From Lentinus brumalis (lineage: Eukaryota; Basidiomycota; Agaricomycetes; Polyporales; Polyporaceae), in NCBI GenBank assembly GCA_001792895.1, contig MARA01000007.1:248001-312000 (forward strand): a stretch of 64,000 bases of DNA. The letters run 5' to 3'. The translations under genes and the position numbers were made by a program. Positions 46,363 through 56,750 of this stretch are shown here, piece after piece. A model generated the notes under the pieces. The model was not told where the DNA came from. It did no database searches and saw only the letters and a list, made by a program, of their open reading frames with translations. The number at the start of each line of letters is the position of its first letter. Positions within the stretch are counted from its first letter, which is position 1.

Positions 46363-47536
46363 ATGGCTACTACCAACAAACCGCTCGTCCTTGTCCTCGG
46401 CGGCACTGGCCACACCGGGCGAAGCATCGTTGACGCACTCCTCAAATCCGACAACTTCGTACGTGCTAACTTCTGAGATCCCATCATGCATAGAAGCTGA
46501 CCATATGCTTATCTTCGACAGTCCATTGCGGTGCTCGTCCGCCCAACGTCCGTGACGAAGCCCGCCACTGAGGAATTGAAGGCATCCGGGGTCGAGATCC
46601 GCGTTGGGTCCTTGACCGACGAATTCGCGAAGCTCAAGCAAGTCCTCCAAGGCGTGCAGATCCTCATCAGCACTGTGGACGGCCGGGTCGTCCGCGACCA
46701 GCGGGAGATCTTCCGCGCGGCGAAGGAAGTCGGCGTCCAGCGCGTCATCCCGTGCGACTGGGCTACCCCAGGCGCAAGGGGCGTCCGTTTCCTCACTGAC
46801 ATCGTACGTAAACGACTGTTTCCTTGTGCTTAGTCGACCTCGATGCTGACTGCGGTGCAGAAACTCGACATCCACGATTACATCAAGGAGCTCGGCCTCG
46901 GGTACACCATCATCGACGTCGGCTGGTGGTCGCAGCTCTTCCTCCCGCTCCCCCTGCGCAGCACCGTCGCCCAGCATCTCAAGGAGATGTCCTGGACCGT
47001 CTATGGAACGGGCGAGGCGAAGAACTTGCTAACCAACGTGCATCATATCGGCACATGGGTCGCGAGGATCATCGCCGACCCGCGCACGCTCAACAAGTAT
47101 GTGATCATCTGGGAGGACGAGAGGACGCAGAAGGACGCGTTCGAGATCGGGGCGCGTGTTTCGGGTGACGGCGATGCTCTCATAGCGAAGCGCATCCAGG
47201 TGAGAGCGGGGTCTTGGAGGTTCTGCATACGCGGTATCGCTGACTTATCGTGCGCGACAACAGGTGTCCGAGGAGGACCTCAAGAAAGAGATCGCCGAGG
47301 GCGCAGCTGAGTATGCAAAGGATCCGACCAACTTCGGGGCGGCCTTGAAGTTCATGGGTGGTCAGTACATGACCAGCATGCACTTCCTGCAGGAGAACAC
47401 CCTCGAGAACGCGAAGCGTCTCGGATACCTCGACGCGCACGAGCTCTATCCCGATATTCCTGCGCAGTCGCTGGAGGAATTTGCTGAGGAGTTTTATAGC
47501 TTGCCGGAGCCTGGAATCACTCGTGTTCGCGAGTAG
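46363..47536 (+). CDS. NmrA-like/isoflavone-reductase-like protein A
   Basis: An atypical SDR with an N-terminal Rossmann fold. The ATG at 46363 opens MATTNKPLVLVLGGTGHTG, the NAD(P)-binding GGTGxTG motif, followed by IAVLVRPTSVTKP and LKASGVEIRVGSL. It then has VIPCDWATPG, YTIIDVGWW, YGTGEAKNLLTN and ARIIADPRTLN, and ends PGITRVRE at 47536. Three introns (after DNF, LTDI and RIQ) match those of B and C exactly, giving about 325 residues. The substrate is unknown; family members include fungal reductases of aromatic compounds and redox-sensing NmrA regulators. Copy A is the most diverged of the three. Tandem arrangement suggests a local expansion for secondary or detoxification metabolism. 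Confidence 0.82.
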
Positions 47537-48550
47537 GGAATAGGTCAACAGCCTGAGGCACCCCTCCGGCGAGACTGGTTTCGCATGCACTCGAAGCTTG
47601 GCAAGAGGTAGTACGGGAGTTTAGTGTACCGGCTCTTGCCAGTGTTGCATAAGTACCACAAATCATGCTATGACGATAACATGAGCCACGCACTGGGACA
47701 GACACAATTCTAATCAGCAGAAGGTCCGATTCCGCAGATGCCCCGGGATGCCACTACCGTCAGAGAGCTTCCGACTTGCTCGCGGCCATGATGCACGACC
47801 GCATATCTGTGGGACAAATGGAGTGCGACACATTGTAAAACAGACAGACCGAGACGTACATAAAACCCAAAATTTGGCGTTGGAAGGTCAAACAATGGAT
47901 GAAACCAGATCCGAGGAGATCGTACTGTGCCAGGATGTACGCGGCACTTGCCAGGTAGTACCCTCAAAGGTCAAGAGTGAAGCCCGCATTGACTTTTGAC
48001 GTCGGAATGATGCAGTTTGTCCAAAGTGATGAACCTAACTGATCCAGACCCACTTGTTCGGCCCAAATCGTGGTCCCTTTGCGTGTCATATTGCTCGGTA
48101 GCGATGTTCGTCGTCTATAGGTGATGGCTAGCGTCGACGCTAAGCCCAGCTTTGTTTCGATTGCTCATATTGCGCATGTCGTCCGTATCCCTCGTCATCC
48201 ATTCCTCAGCTGTTAGCGTCGCACGGTAGAACATCTAAAAGACCTCAGTATCGTCGACCCGAACTTCTCGGACTTCTCTTGATGTGGCCCACCACAAGTT
48301 CCGTGGGACGTCAGATGAGTTCCAGCCTCCAGGGCTAGATGCACGTCTTACAAACATCGGTGCCCGTTAAACCCGAGACCGGGTGTCGTGGTCGGGATTC
48401 GGGGGAGCAATGGGGTGCAAACAGCTGCGGGTATCCGCTTTGCAGTACCGGGACGGTTTTCCGTGATATTCGGAATCACTCTTTCTGTACAGTATAAAGG
48501 AGCTGAGCGAACGCACTGAAGCAGGCAGACATTCAGCCACCACACACAAT
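47537..48550. other. Intergenic A-B with gene B promoter
   Basis: No gene seen in about 1 kb. From about 48240 to the start of B, the sequence is related to the region before C (for example CTTCTCGGACTTC and CATCTTACAAA-like text), showing that the promoter was duplicated with the gene. Confidence 0.55.
48366..48499 (+). promoter_or_regulatory. NmrA gene B promoter: conserved motif and TATA box
   Basis: GTTAAACCCGAGACCGGG (48366-48383) and TATAAAG (48493-48499), 58 nt before the ATG. A shared TTTTCCGTGA lies between them. Confidence 0.6.
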
Positions 48551-49740
48551 ATGACCAACGACAAACCGCTCGTCCTCGTCCTCGGTGGAACCGGCCTGAC
48601 GGGCAAAAGTATCGTCCAGGGACTCCTCGAATCTGGCAACTTCGTACGTGCACAGCTTCAAGTTTGTCCCCTTGCACAGCTTTTGACCGTATGATGCATC
48701 TCCAGCGTGTTGCAGTGCTCGTCCGTCCGGCGTCCGTGACGAAGCCCGTTACCGAGGATCTGAAGGCATCCGGGGCCGAAATCCGCCTCGGAGACTTGAC
48801 CGACGAATACGAGAAGCTGAAGGAACACCTCCGAGGCGTTGACGTCCTCATCAGCGCCGTGAACGCGCGGGTTGTCGGCCAGCAGCGAGAGATCTTCCGC
48901 GCGGCGAAGGAGGTCGGCGTCGAGCGCATCGTCCCGTGCGACTGGGCTACCCCAGGAGCGAAAGGGATCCGGGTCCTCGCTGACGTCGTACGTGACTTGA
49001 CATCCCTTAATCATGAGAGGATGGCAGCACTCACCATCGTCGTTCTGTGCGCAGAAACTCGAGATCCGGGAGTATGTCAAGGAGCTCGGCGTTGGGTACA
49101 CGGTCATCGACGTCGGCTGGTGGATGCAGTTCTACCTTCCGCTGCCGTTACGGAGCACCGTCGCACCACAACTCAAGGCGATGTCCTGGTCCATTTATGG
49201 TACTGGCGAGAGCAAGAACTTGCTCACCAACTTGAATCACATCGGCACCTACGTCGCGAGGATCATTGCCGACCCGCGTACGCTCAACAAGGCCGTCATC
49301 ATCTGGGAAGACGAGGTTGTGCAGAAGGACGCGCATGAGATCGGCGCGCGTGTTTCGGGCGACGGTGATGCCCTCAGAGAGAAGCGCGTCTACGTGAGTG
49401 TCTCATCCGGTCACTCTCATGTAGAGATATTGAGGAGGCGAGTGTTGACGCACCACGCTTGCCACAGGTATCCGAGCAGGATATTCATCAGCAGATCGCC
49501 GACGGCCGAGTGTTGTATGCCAAGAACCCGATGCACTACCCGTCGACCATCCCACTCATCTGGGGTCAGTATATGCTCAGCTTGCACTTCCTCCAGGAGA
49601 ACACGCTCGAGAATGCGAAGCGCCTCGGGTACCTTGACGCGCGCGAGCTCTATCCTGACATTCCTGCGCAGTCTCTGGAGGAATACGCGAAGGAGTTTTA
49701 CAGTCTGCCGGAGCCTGGAGAAATACTTGTGCGCGAGTAG
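48551..49740 (+). CDS. NmrA-like/isoflavone-reductase-like protein B
   Basis: Paralogue of A with the same four-exon structure. It opens MTNDKPLVLVLGGTGLTGKS (nucleotide-binding motif), then VAVLVRPASVTKP, RLGDLTDEYEKL, IVPCDWATPGAKG, YTVIDVGWWMQFYLPLPL, GTGESKNLLTN and VSEQDIHQQIADGR, and ends PGEILVRE at 49740. It is closest to C: the last exon, including LENAKRLGYLDARELYPDIP, is almost identical. All exons are intact. Confidence 0.83.
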
Positions 49741-50583
49741 AGCACGTAGTAGTGTTGGCGCGGTGCTTGGATGTACGTCTCACTTCAAGAACCTATCAAA
49801 GTCATCTCGCAATTGTACCTGGAACTTGCCTATACATATTGACAGCAGTGCAGAGCATGATGGGTAGCAGCCTCCGCCAGCGTTGCGTCAGTGATGATCG
49901 GTACCTTCAGGGACAGGTATTGGGTATCAGCTAATCGACTCGGACTGTATAGCGGGGTCAGCAAGGTGATTACATATTGCGTCATGGAATTAACTTGAGG
50001 CAGTTGCCTGGAGGTTGACCCTGGTCAGTTGTCCGATACGGCCAGGTTGGGCGTGTGACGAATACTCTGGATCACTTGCACAGTCCAGACCGTTGGGACA
50101 TGGCTGCGCGTCCTGTCGCCAGCTGCGAATCTCTCGACATAGCATTCGTCATCCAGTAGGCGTGGTAGCCTCCACCTTGAGCCCAGTTCTAGTCCACTAA
50201 GTCGACTGCACAGATGGCGCATGTCTTCCGTGGCCGTCGTCAACGGGGCGCGAGCTGCATATCACTATTTGTCAGTGGACGAGCTGAACGGCCTTGACAT
50301 TGGCGACCCGTACTTCTCGGACTTCCCCTGCTAACCCCCAACAGCTCCGTAGCAAGGTGCCTCGAGTACCAGCGAGTATCAGGAGTCTGATGCGCATCTT
50401 ACAAATGCTACTGTATGACCCATTAAGTCCGACAACCGGGAGTCAGGGAGTTGAACGTGAGTGAAAACGAGGCCGTACCCACTAGTGCTGTTTTCCGTGA
50501 AAGTCGGGATTGTTCGTTCTGTGCATTATAAAGGAGCTGGGCGAACTCACTGAAACACACGAAGGACTCACTCTACACACGAC
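49741..50583. other. Intergenic B-C with gene C promoter
   Basis: No gene seen. The right half is homologous to the promoter region of B. Confidence 0.55.
50422..50533 (+). promoter_or_regulatory. NmrA gene C promoter: conserved motif and TATA box
   Basis: ATTAAGTCCGACAACCGG (50422-50439) and TATAAAG (50527-50533), 57 nt before the ATG. TTTTCCGTGA and GGAGCTG-GCGAAC are shared with B. Confidence 0.6.
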
Positions 50584-51762
50584 ATGACCAGCAACAAGCC
50601 CCTCGTCCTCATCCTCGGTGGAACCGGCAACACAGGCACAAGCATCGTTGACGGTCTCCTCAAATCTGGTAACTTCGTACGTGCACAACTTGGACCCCTT
50701 GCACAGCATCTGACCGTACGAGGGGCCGATGGCATAACCAGCGCATCGCAGTGCTCGTCCGACCCGCGTCCGTGACAAAGCCGAAAGTCGAGAACTTGAA
50801 GGCATTCGGCGTGGAGATTCGCATCGGAGAATTGAGCGACGACTACGAGAAATTGAAGGGATACCTGCAATGCGTCGACGTCCTTATTAGCACTGTGAAT
50901 GCGCGGTTCGTCGGCCAGCGCGACATAATCCGCGCAGCGAAAGACGTCGGCGTCGAACGCATCATCCCGTGCGACTGGGCTACCCCCGGTGCGAGGGGTG
51001 TCCGGGAACTCGTTGAAGTCGTACGTCGTTCAACATTCTCGTCCGTGTCATAAATTGCGGCACTCACCTCGGCCGTTCCTCGCGCAGAAATTTGAGATCC
51101 GCGACTATCTCAAGGAGCTTGGTGTCGGGCACACCATCATCGACGTCGGCTGGTGGATGCAGTTCTACCTCCCGTTGCCTCTACGCAGCAACGCAGCACC
51201 GCGCTTCAAAGAGATGTCCTGGTCGATCTACGGTACTGGCGAGAGCAAGAACTTGCTCACCAACTTGCACCACATCGGCACATGGGTCGCGAGGATCATT
51301 GCCGACCCGCGTACGCTCAATAAGAACGTCATCATCTGGGAAGACGAGGTGACGCAGAAGGACGCGCACGAGATCGGTGCGCGTGTCTCTGGCGATGGAG
51401 ATGCCCTGCGAGAAAAGCGCGTCTATGTGAGTGTCTCGTCCCTATTGTCATGTCGAGAGAAGGATGCTGACGTACCATGTTTGCTACAGGTATCCGAGCA
51501 GGACGTTCATCAGCAGATCGCCGACGGCCGAGTGGTGTACGCCAAGAACCCGACGCACTACCCGTCGACCATCCCACTCCTCTGGGGCCAGTATATGCTC
51601 AGCATACACTTCCTCCAGGAGAACACACTCGAGAACGCGAAGCGCCTTGGATACCTCGATGCGCGCGAGCTCTATCCCGACATCCCCGCGCAGTCGCTGG
51701 AGGAGTACGCGAAGGAGTTTTACAGTTTGCCGGAGCCTGCAGACATATATGTGCGCGAGTAG
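50584..51762 (+). CDS. NmrA-like/isoflavone-reductase-like protein C
   Basis: Third tandem paralogue. It opens MTSNKPLVLILGGTGNTGTS, then IAVLVRPASVTKP, FGVEIRIGELSDDYEKL, VERIIPCDWATPGARG, HTIIDVGWWMQFYLPLPL, YGTGESKNLLTN, HEIGARVSGDGDALREKRVY, and ends PADIYVRE at 51762. Three introns sit in the same places as in A and B. The B and C pair appears to be the most recent duplication. Confidence 0.83.
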
Positions 51763-52338
51763 ACGCTAGTTCTGCAGTGTTGGTTTAAGGCCTTGGTGTA
51801 ACGCTTGCACACCTTGTATCGTACCTGGAGAACGCATGTCAGTGTGATACTTGCGACTTGCTCATGTAGACAGCGAGTGCAGGACAAGTAGCTCCTGCCA
51901 AAAGACAATTTCTCCTTCAACATCGCACGAAGCCTGTCGATCCTAGCGGTCAGCGGGGTACACAACGTAAAGCCGCACATCACTCACTTGACTAGGTAGG
52001 GTCCATGGTGGGCAGACGCAAGCTGATGTAGGGTGAGTACACCATCCGAACTAGGCAGAGAGACCAAGAGGGCTTACCTTGGTCCGCCGTCGATGCAACC
52101 GACTGCAGTTCGTGAGAGAATGAGCGTAGACCTGTGGACCCCGATGCATGGTGATGGTGCACAGCGAACCAATAGATGCGCACGACCCGGACGAGTCGAT
52201 GACTGTCAGCATGATAGCAGAGCAATTGCATATGTCTAGGTAGCATGTGGCAGGGAATAATGTAAGTACAGTTCATATTGCTTCATACAAGATCAAGTCC
52301 TTGATTGTTGGATGCGAGGTTGGCGAGACGACCATAGA
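51763..52338. other. Intergenic, no gene seen
   Basis: Short frames on both strands carry no motif. It lies between the 3' ends of NmrA gene C and the minus-strand Rho-GEF remnant. Confidence 0.5.
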
Positions 52339-54773
52339 TCACGGAACATACGGAGGCAGCGTGTCCGCAACACTGAGCAGCGAGGGCGAGTAGCGCGTGC
52401 CTGGTACGACAAGGCGCTCCGTCGGGGTCAACACCACCACATGCTGGCGCTTCGGCGGGCTACTCGACTGCGACCGCGACCGCGCGTGAGTTGCCATCGC
52501 ATACGAGGACATCTCCGAGTCGTCTAGGACGGCGTGTATGCGCGGGGTACGCGGGTCGTCGAAGTCATCGAAGCCCTCTGGACGGACGACGCCCCGGCCA
52601 TCCCAGAGGCAGCGGACGTCGAGCCCGTTGATGACCTGCGCGAGGCGCCCAGACTCAACGTGGCGGACTTCGATGAAGGCGGGGGTGAAGAGCACGACGT
52701 AGGGCGGGTGCCAGGCTGCGTGGGATGCGGTGCCTTCCCATTCGATGATGGGTGGGGAACGAGATGGGGCGCCGCGTTTGTCGACGTAGAGACCATACTC
52801 TGAAAGGATAATGGGTCGTGAGTAGCGAAGGCGGAGGTGGAGGAAGATGCAACTGACCATCGTAGCATAGTAGAAATTCGTCTTCTCGTATGCGGAACAT
52901 CGCGAGTGGTTTGGACGTTAAAGGCCGCTTGCCTAATCGCCGCAGGTCTTCGTCTTCGGGAATGGTCGCACTGGAAAAGCTACAGAACTACTTCAGCATT
53001 GACGCACGCATACAAGAACGGGCTCGAGACATACTCGGACAAGTCCATGATCTCGAAGCCCCGAGGACACAGTATGCATACTTTGGTCTTGAGGAACAGG
53101 AGGTCGTGCGAGTCAGATGGCACAAAGAAGTCCTGCCCCCGTAGTCAGTGCAATGCACAACGCGAGCCTAACCGGTGACACTTACCTTGTACACCTTGAA
53201 CCTATCAAGCCCTGCTGAAGGCGGCAGTACTTCCAGTTGGCGGAACACGCTGTCGAGCTATATACGATCCGTCGCCAGTCAGAGGTGATTCCGGAGGTAT
53301 ACGAGGGTATATGGGCAGCGTTACTCACACCCTTCTTATGCTTCCATACGACGAGGGTGCGGCCAGCTTGTCGACCGGCACTGAAGAAATGAACATGTCG
53401 CTCTTGACCACTAAGCTTTCGCAGACCGAAGGCCGGGTGTCCAGTATCTTCTCCCTGTGTATGCACGACACTCTCGATATGGATCGCATACAAGGTCTGG
53501 GGAAGGCGTAGATGAGCAGGAAGAAGCAAGCAGCAGAAGATTGAGAGTTGCCTTGTCAGCCAGCAGTATAAAAAATCCGTGCTCTTCCAGGAATGCAATC
53601 TGGGTGACGAACTTCAAGGAGATCACACGTTGTATTGCTGCAGCCAGACCCCTCAATGGACGGAGCATGTCGGCAGTTCCGAACGAACTCACATTCCGGC
53701 TGGTCAGGCATCCCGATCCACACCCCATCCTCGCTTCCGATTGCCACCAGGTTGCGGCCGTCCCTACTTGCTAGCTCGCAGAGTCAGTATGATGAAGAAA
53801 AAGCATGCTCGCGTTAACGACGTACTAAATGGCAAGGTGCACGATATTCTCCCCGTCACGAGCCCTGGTTGATGCGCAGGAGCGTCCTGGCTGGATGCAA
53901 TCTCCGAGGTTATTGTCTCGACCCTGAACACCCCTTCCTCTGCCTGTGCGTTCTTCCTCGCTGCAACTGCTTCGCGGAGCTTGCGCCTCCACTCGTTGCG
54001 TTCATCTAGTGTGCTCGCATAGAGGGTGTACGACCCGCCGTGCTTGCCATGACAGTAGAAAGAAAGCGGGTGGTAATTCGCACTGCTGGCGGTGCTGCCA
54101 CTGATATTCGGGGTGATGGAGTCAAGGATATGCTCGAGGGAGGACAATGCGTCGATGGAGTCGCGTCCGCTGCGCATCATGCGAGAGAAGGTGTTGCTTC
54201 GCTGAATGGGACGTATCGTGTTGCTTGAAAGCTGGAGAAACTCAAGGCGAACTGGCTTTGGGGGATTGACTCAACGTGGCAGGTCACGTCAAGTCGGCTG
54301 AGATACTCACAGGCTTCCACACAACATATTTGACGTCCCTCCCCTTCCCCTTCGGCTTCGTCATTACCACTGAGGCATGCCCATTGCAAACGATGTACCG
54401 GTCAGACGAACAGACGACGTACGGTAGTTGTCAAACAAGATGACCCATAGTTCCTTCCAGCTTCTCTTCAGCGGATCGTTCTGCCGGAACAGAGGGCCAG
54501 CATGAAGGACTTGTCGCGTCGGGTTCGCCAAGTCGAGGTCCTGTATGCGATCATCGTCCCTTCAGCCACATGCAACACCCGAGAGCTCTAGGTGCACTCA
54601 CCATGGCATGGACCGCCTCGAATATGAGTCTTTCCGCGTACCAGTGTACCTGAGCATGTCGAGATTCCAACGCTGAAAAAGAGGCTCATCCCCTCCCCGT
54701 ACACGCACGATCAGAACGACTGGTCATACCTGCGAGACCGCTATCCCGTTCGCTCATGACGCGACCCCGAGAA
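52339..54773 (-). pseudogene. ROM1/ROM2-type Rho-GEF remnant, PH and CNH domains only
   Basis: Yeast Rom2 activates Rho1 through a DH domain in cell-wall signalling. Here only the C-terminal half is visible: DLANPTRQVLHAGPLFRQ, KELWVILFDN (start of the PH domain), VVMTKPKGKGRDVKYVVWKP, FYCHGKHGGSYTLYAST and ERNEWRRKLREAV. The citron-homology domain follows with IAIGSEDGVWIG, VTQIAFLEEHGFFILLADK, HVHFFSAGRQAGRTLVVWK, FVPSDSHDLLFLKTKVCI, PRGFEIMDL and EDEFLLCYD, ending ADTLPPYVP at 52339. Introns are short and canonical. No DH or DEP sequence fits before the divergent LysM gene at 55088. Exons match well, so it may instead be a functional shortened gene. The possible first ATG at 54757 encodes MSERDSGLAG. 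Confidence 0.72.
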
Positions 54774-55087
54774 TCAGGGAATCCGAGATGATGGATGCAC
54801 TTTCAGCCTCCTTGTTGTGGATAGTTGCGACCTCGCTTCGGCCTCGTCGTGGTCCAAGTTTGTAGGCGTTTCCGCTCTCATTCAGTCATGATACGTAGCT
54901 TGACGCTGTCAGCGGCCACATCCAGAGAGTTGCGGATGTCTATAGGGCGCTGCACACAGCCTCGAACAGCAGGGGATGAAGTCACCATCGAGGCCGGAGA
55001 CAACGAGCCTCAGCGCTGGGTCGGCCGGAAGACGCGCCTGGGCTCCTCCACACTCTTGCTCCGTTACCACCATCTACTCTCCTCAGT
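54774..55087. other. Divergent intergenic region
   Basis: A gap of about 310 bp between the truncated Rho-GEF gene and the LysM gene. No DH-domain coding sequence is present in it on the minus strand. Confidence 0.5.
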
Positions 55088-56052
55088 ATGGGTCGTTGGA
55101 CTCAATATGACGAGGTAAGGATGTGACGAGATGGCTATATGCACAAGCCCTGGCTGACCTCTGGGTGCGCACAGGACTCATACCGCCTGCCGGAAGGCAT
55201 GAAGCGGGTCGGATACGATGCCGACACCGGTAAATACTACTATCGCGACGGCGGCGGCAGCCTCTGGGAAGGTGCTGAGGGTGCTCAGTACGGAGAGCTC
55301 AAACGAGGTGCGTGCTTGTGATCCCCTGAGAGCGAAGGAACGGCGCTGCTCAGCGCGTGTGTCCTTGTCAGTCTCGCATGCCCCCATCCCCACCGGCGGT
55401 GCTCAGGAGGACCCCTCTGACGAGGAGGCCGACATTGGCGGGCGCGCGGACGGATACAGGCCTCTGGCTGTCGATGCGGTACGTCTCAGTCTCACCCTCC
55501 TCGGCGCGCGCCACAAGGCTCACGACACGCTTCAGGACAGCCCCGTGCGGCAAACAGGTCGCAGCGACAGCGCATACCGAATGATCCTCCCCTTCTTCCT
55601 CATCATTGCCGCCGTCCTCCTGCTCGTCTTCCGTCTCGTACACTCCGCGACCCCTCCCGAGGCCGTCCTGTGTCCAGGATCCAGTGAGGCTTACCATGTC
55701 TCTCGCGGGGACACATGCTGGGACCTTGCGCAGGCCCGCGGGTGTTCTGTCGACGACATCCTCACCGTCAACCGGGATTTGCGCTGCGAGTCGCTGCGCC
55801 CTGGTCAAGCGATCTGTCTCCCCCCAAGGCCTGATACCTGGCTACCGCTGTCTGATGCTGCATTGTATATCAGGACTACTTACGCTCGTTCTTTTGGATA
55901 CTGTACTATATACCTGGATGCAGATCTAGTTACCCATTGGCACTTGAGCCGCTCATCAGCTTCAATCTTTTGGACCGCACTAGGTACATCTGACCTTTCC
56001 TCTTGGACAGGAGAAGGGACCACCCTCGCCATCTTCGTCTACTGCGATTAGT
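55088..56052 (+). CDS. LysM domain membrane protein
   Basis: Exon 1 starts MGRWTQYDE at 55088. Exon 2 gives DSYRLPEGMKRVGYDADTG-KYYYRD, a conserved cytosolic head. Later exons encode an acidic linker, one membrane helix (ILPFFLIIAAVLLLVFRLV), and a LysM domain with CPGSSEAYHVSRGDTCWDLA, GCSVDDILTVNRDL and LRPGQAICLPP. LysM domains bind chitin/GlcNAc polymers or act in cell-wall biology; the membrane-anchored form may sit at the ER or wall face. The frame continues about 70 residues past CLPP. At a six-C run (55820-55825) one extra C would give a stop within two codons (CLPPKA), so the true C-terminus is probably near 55835. Confidence 0.8.
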
Positions 56053-56750
56053 AGAGAGAAAGGAGGCCGCCGCCGCCACTATTCCTCGGCCTGCGTAACA
56101 AGACAGAGGGGAAACAAGAGCGTGGTATATTTTGCGGATTATGAGCGTATGCGGAAGGAGACGATGCGGTAGTCGTGACATGGAGCGTACGTGCTGGATC
56201 CACCGGGGCAAAGAGCGAGGGGATATATCATATAACGGTGCAGAGAAAGAATGGTAAAAAAGACGCGCGAAATAGAAACAAGGGCGATGAGCGGAACGGC
56301 GTCCGAGCGGAGACGGAGGACCAGAACCGGGAATGGGAATGGGAAGCAGTCGCAGAGAACAGAACACCACCGAGACCTATAGAGTTTACCTGATGAGCGG
56401 GATGTACAATGAGATTAGGACGGAACACGAGGATGGGCAGAGAGGGGCTGGGACAGATACAGGGGATGGGGGGAGTGGGGGGAGGTGGGGGATTAGGACC
56501 GGAGATGAAGGGAGGTGAGAGAAAAGAGGCAGAAGTGTGGAATCGAGCACGCGGACGGGGCGATTAGTTATTGAACCGTACGGGTAGGACGACACGAGAC
56601 TGGTGCAGGGGCAGAGGTATTGACACATTCATGTATGGGCGTTGCGGGCGTGAAAGTCATGCCGTAGCGGAGCCAATGCAGGTATATGCGGGGATCGGGA
56701 GGGAGCCGTATGTCATATACAACCGGACCCTGGCAGCAGCAGCTGTGCGC
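56053..56750. other. Convergent intergenic region
   Basis: Faces the 3' ends of LysM (plus) and the kinase (minus). Purine-rich and G-rich runs near 56400-56520, without a gene. Confidence 0.5.
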
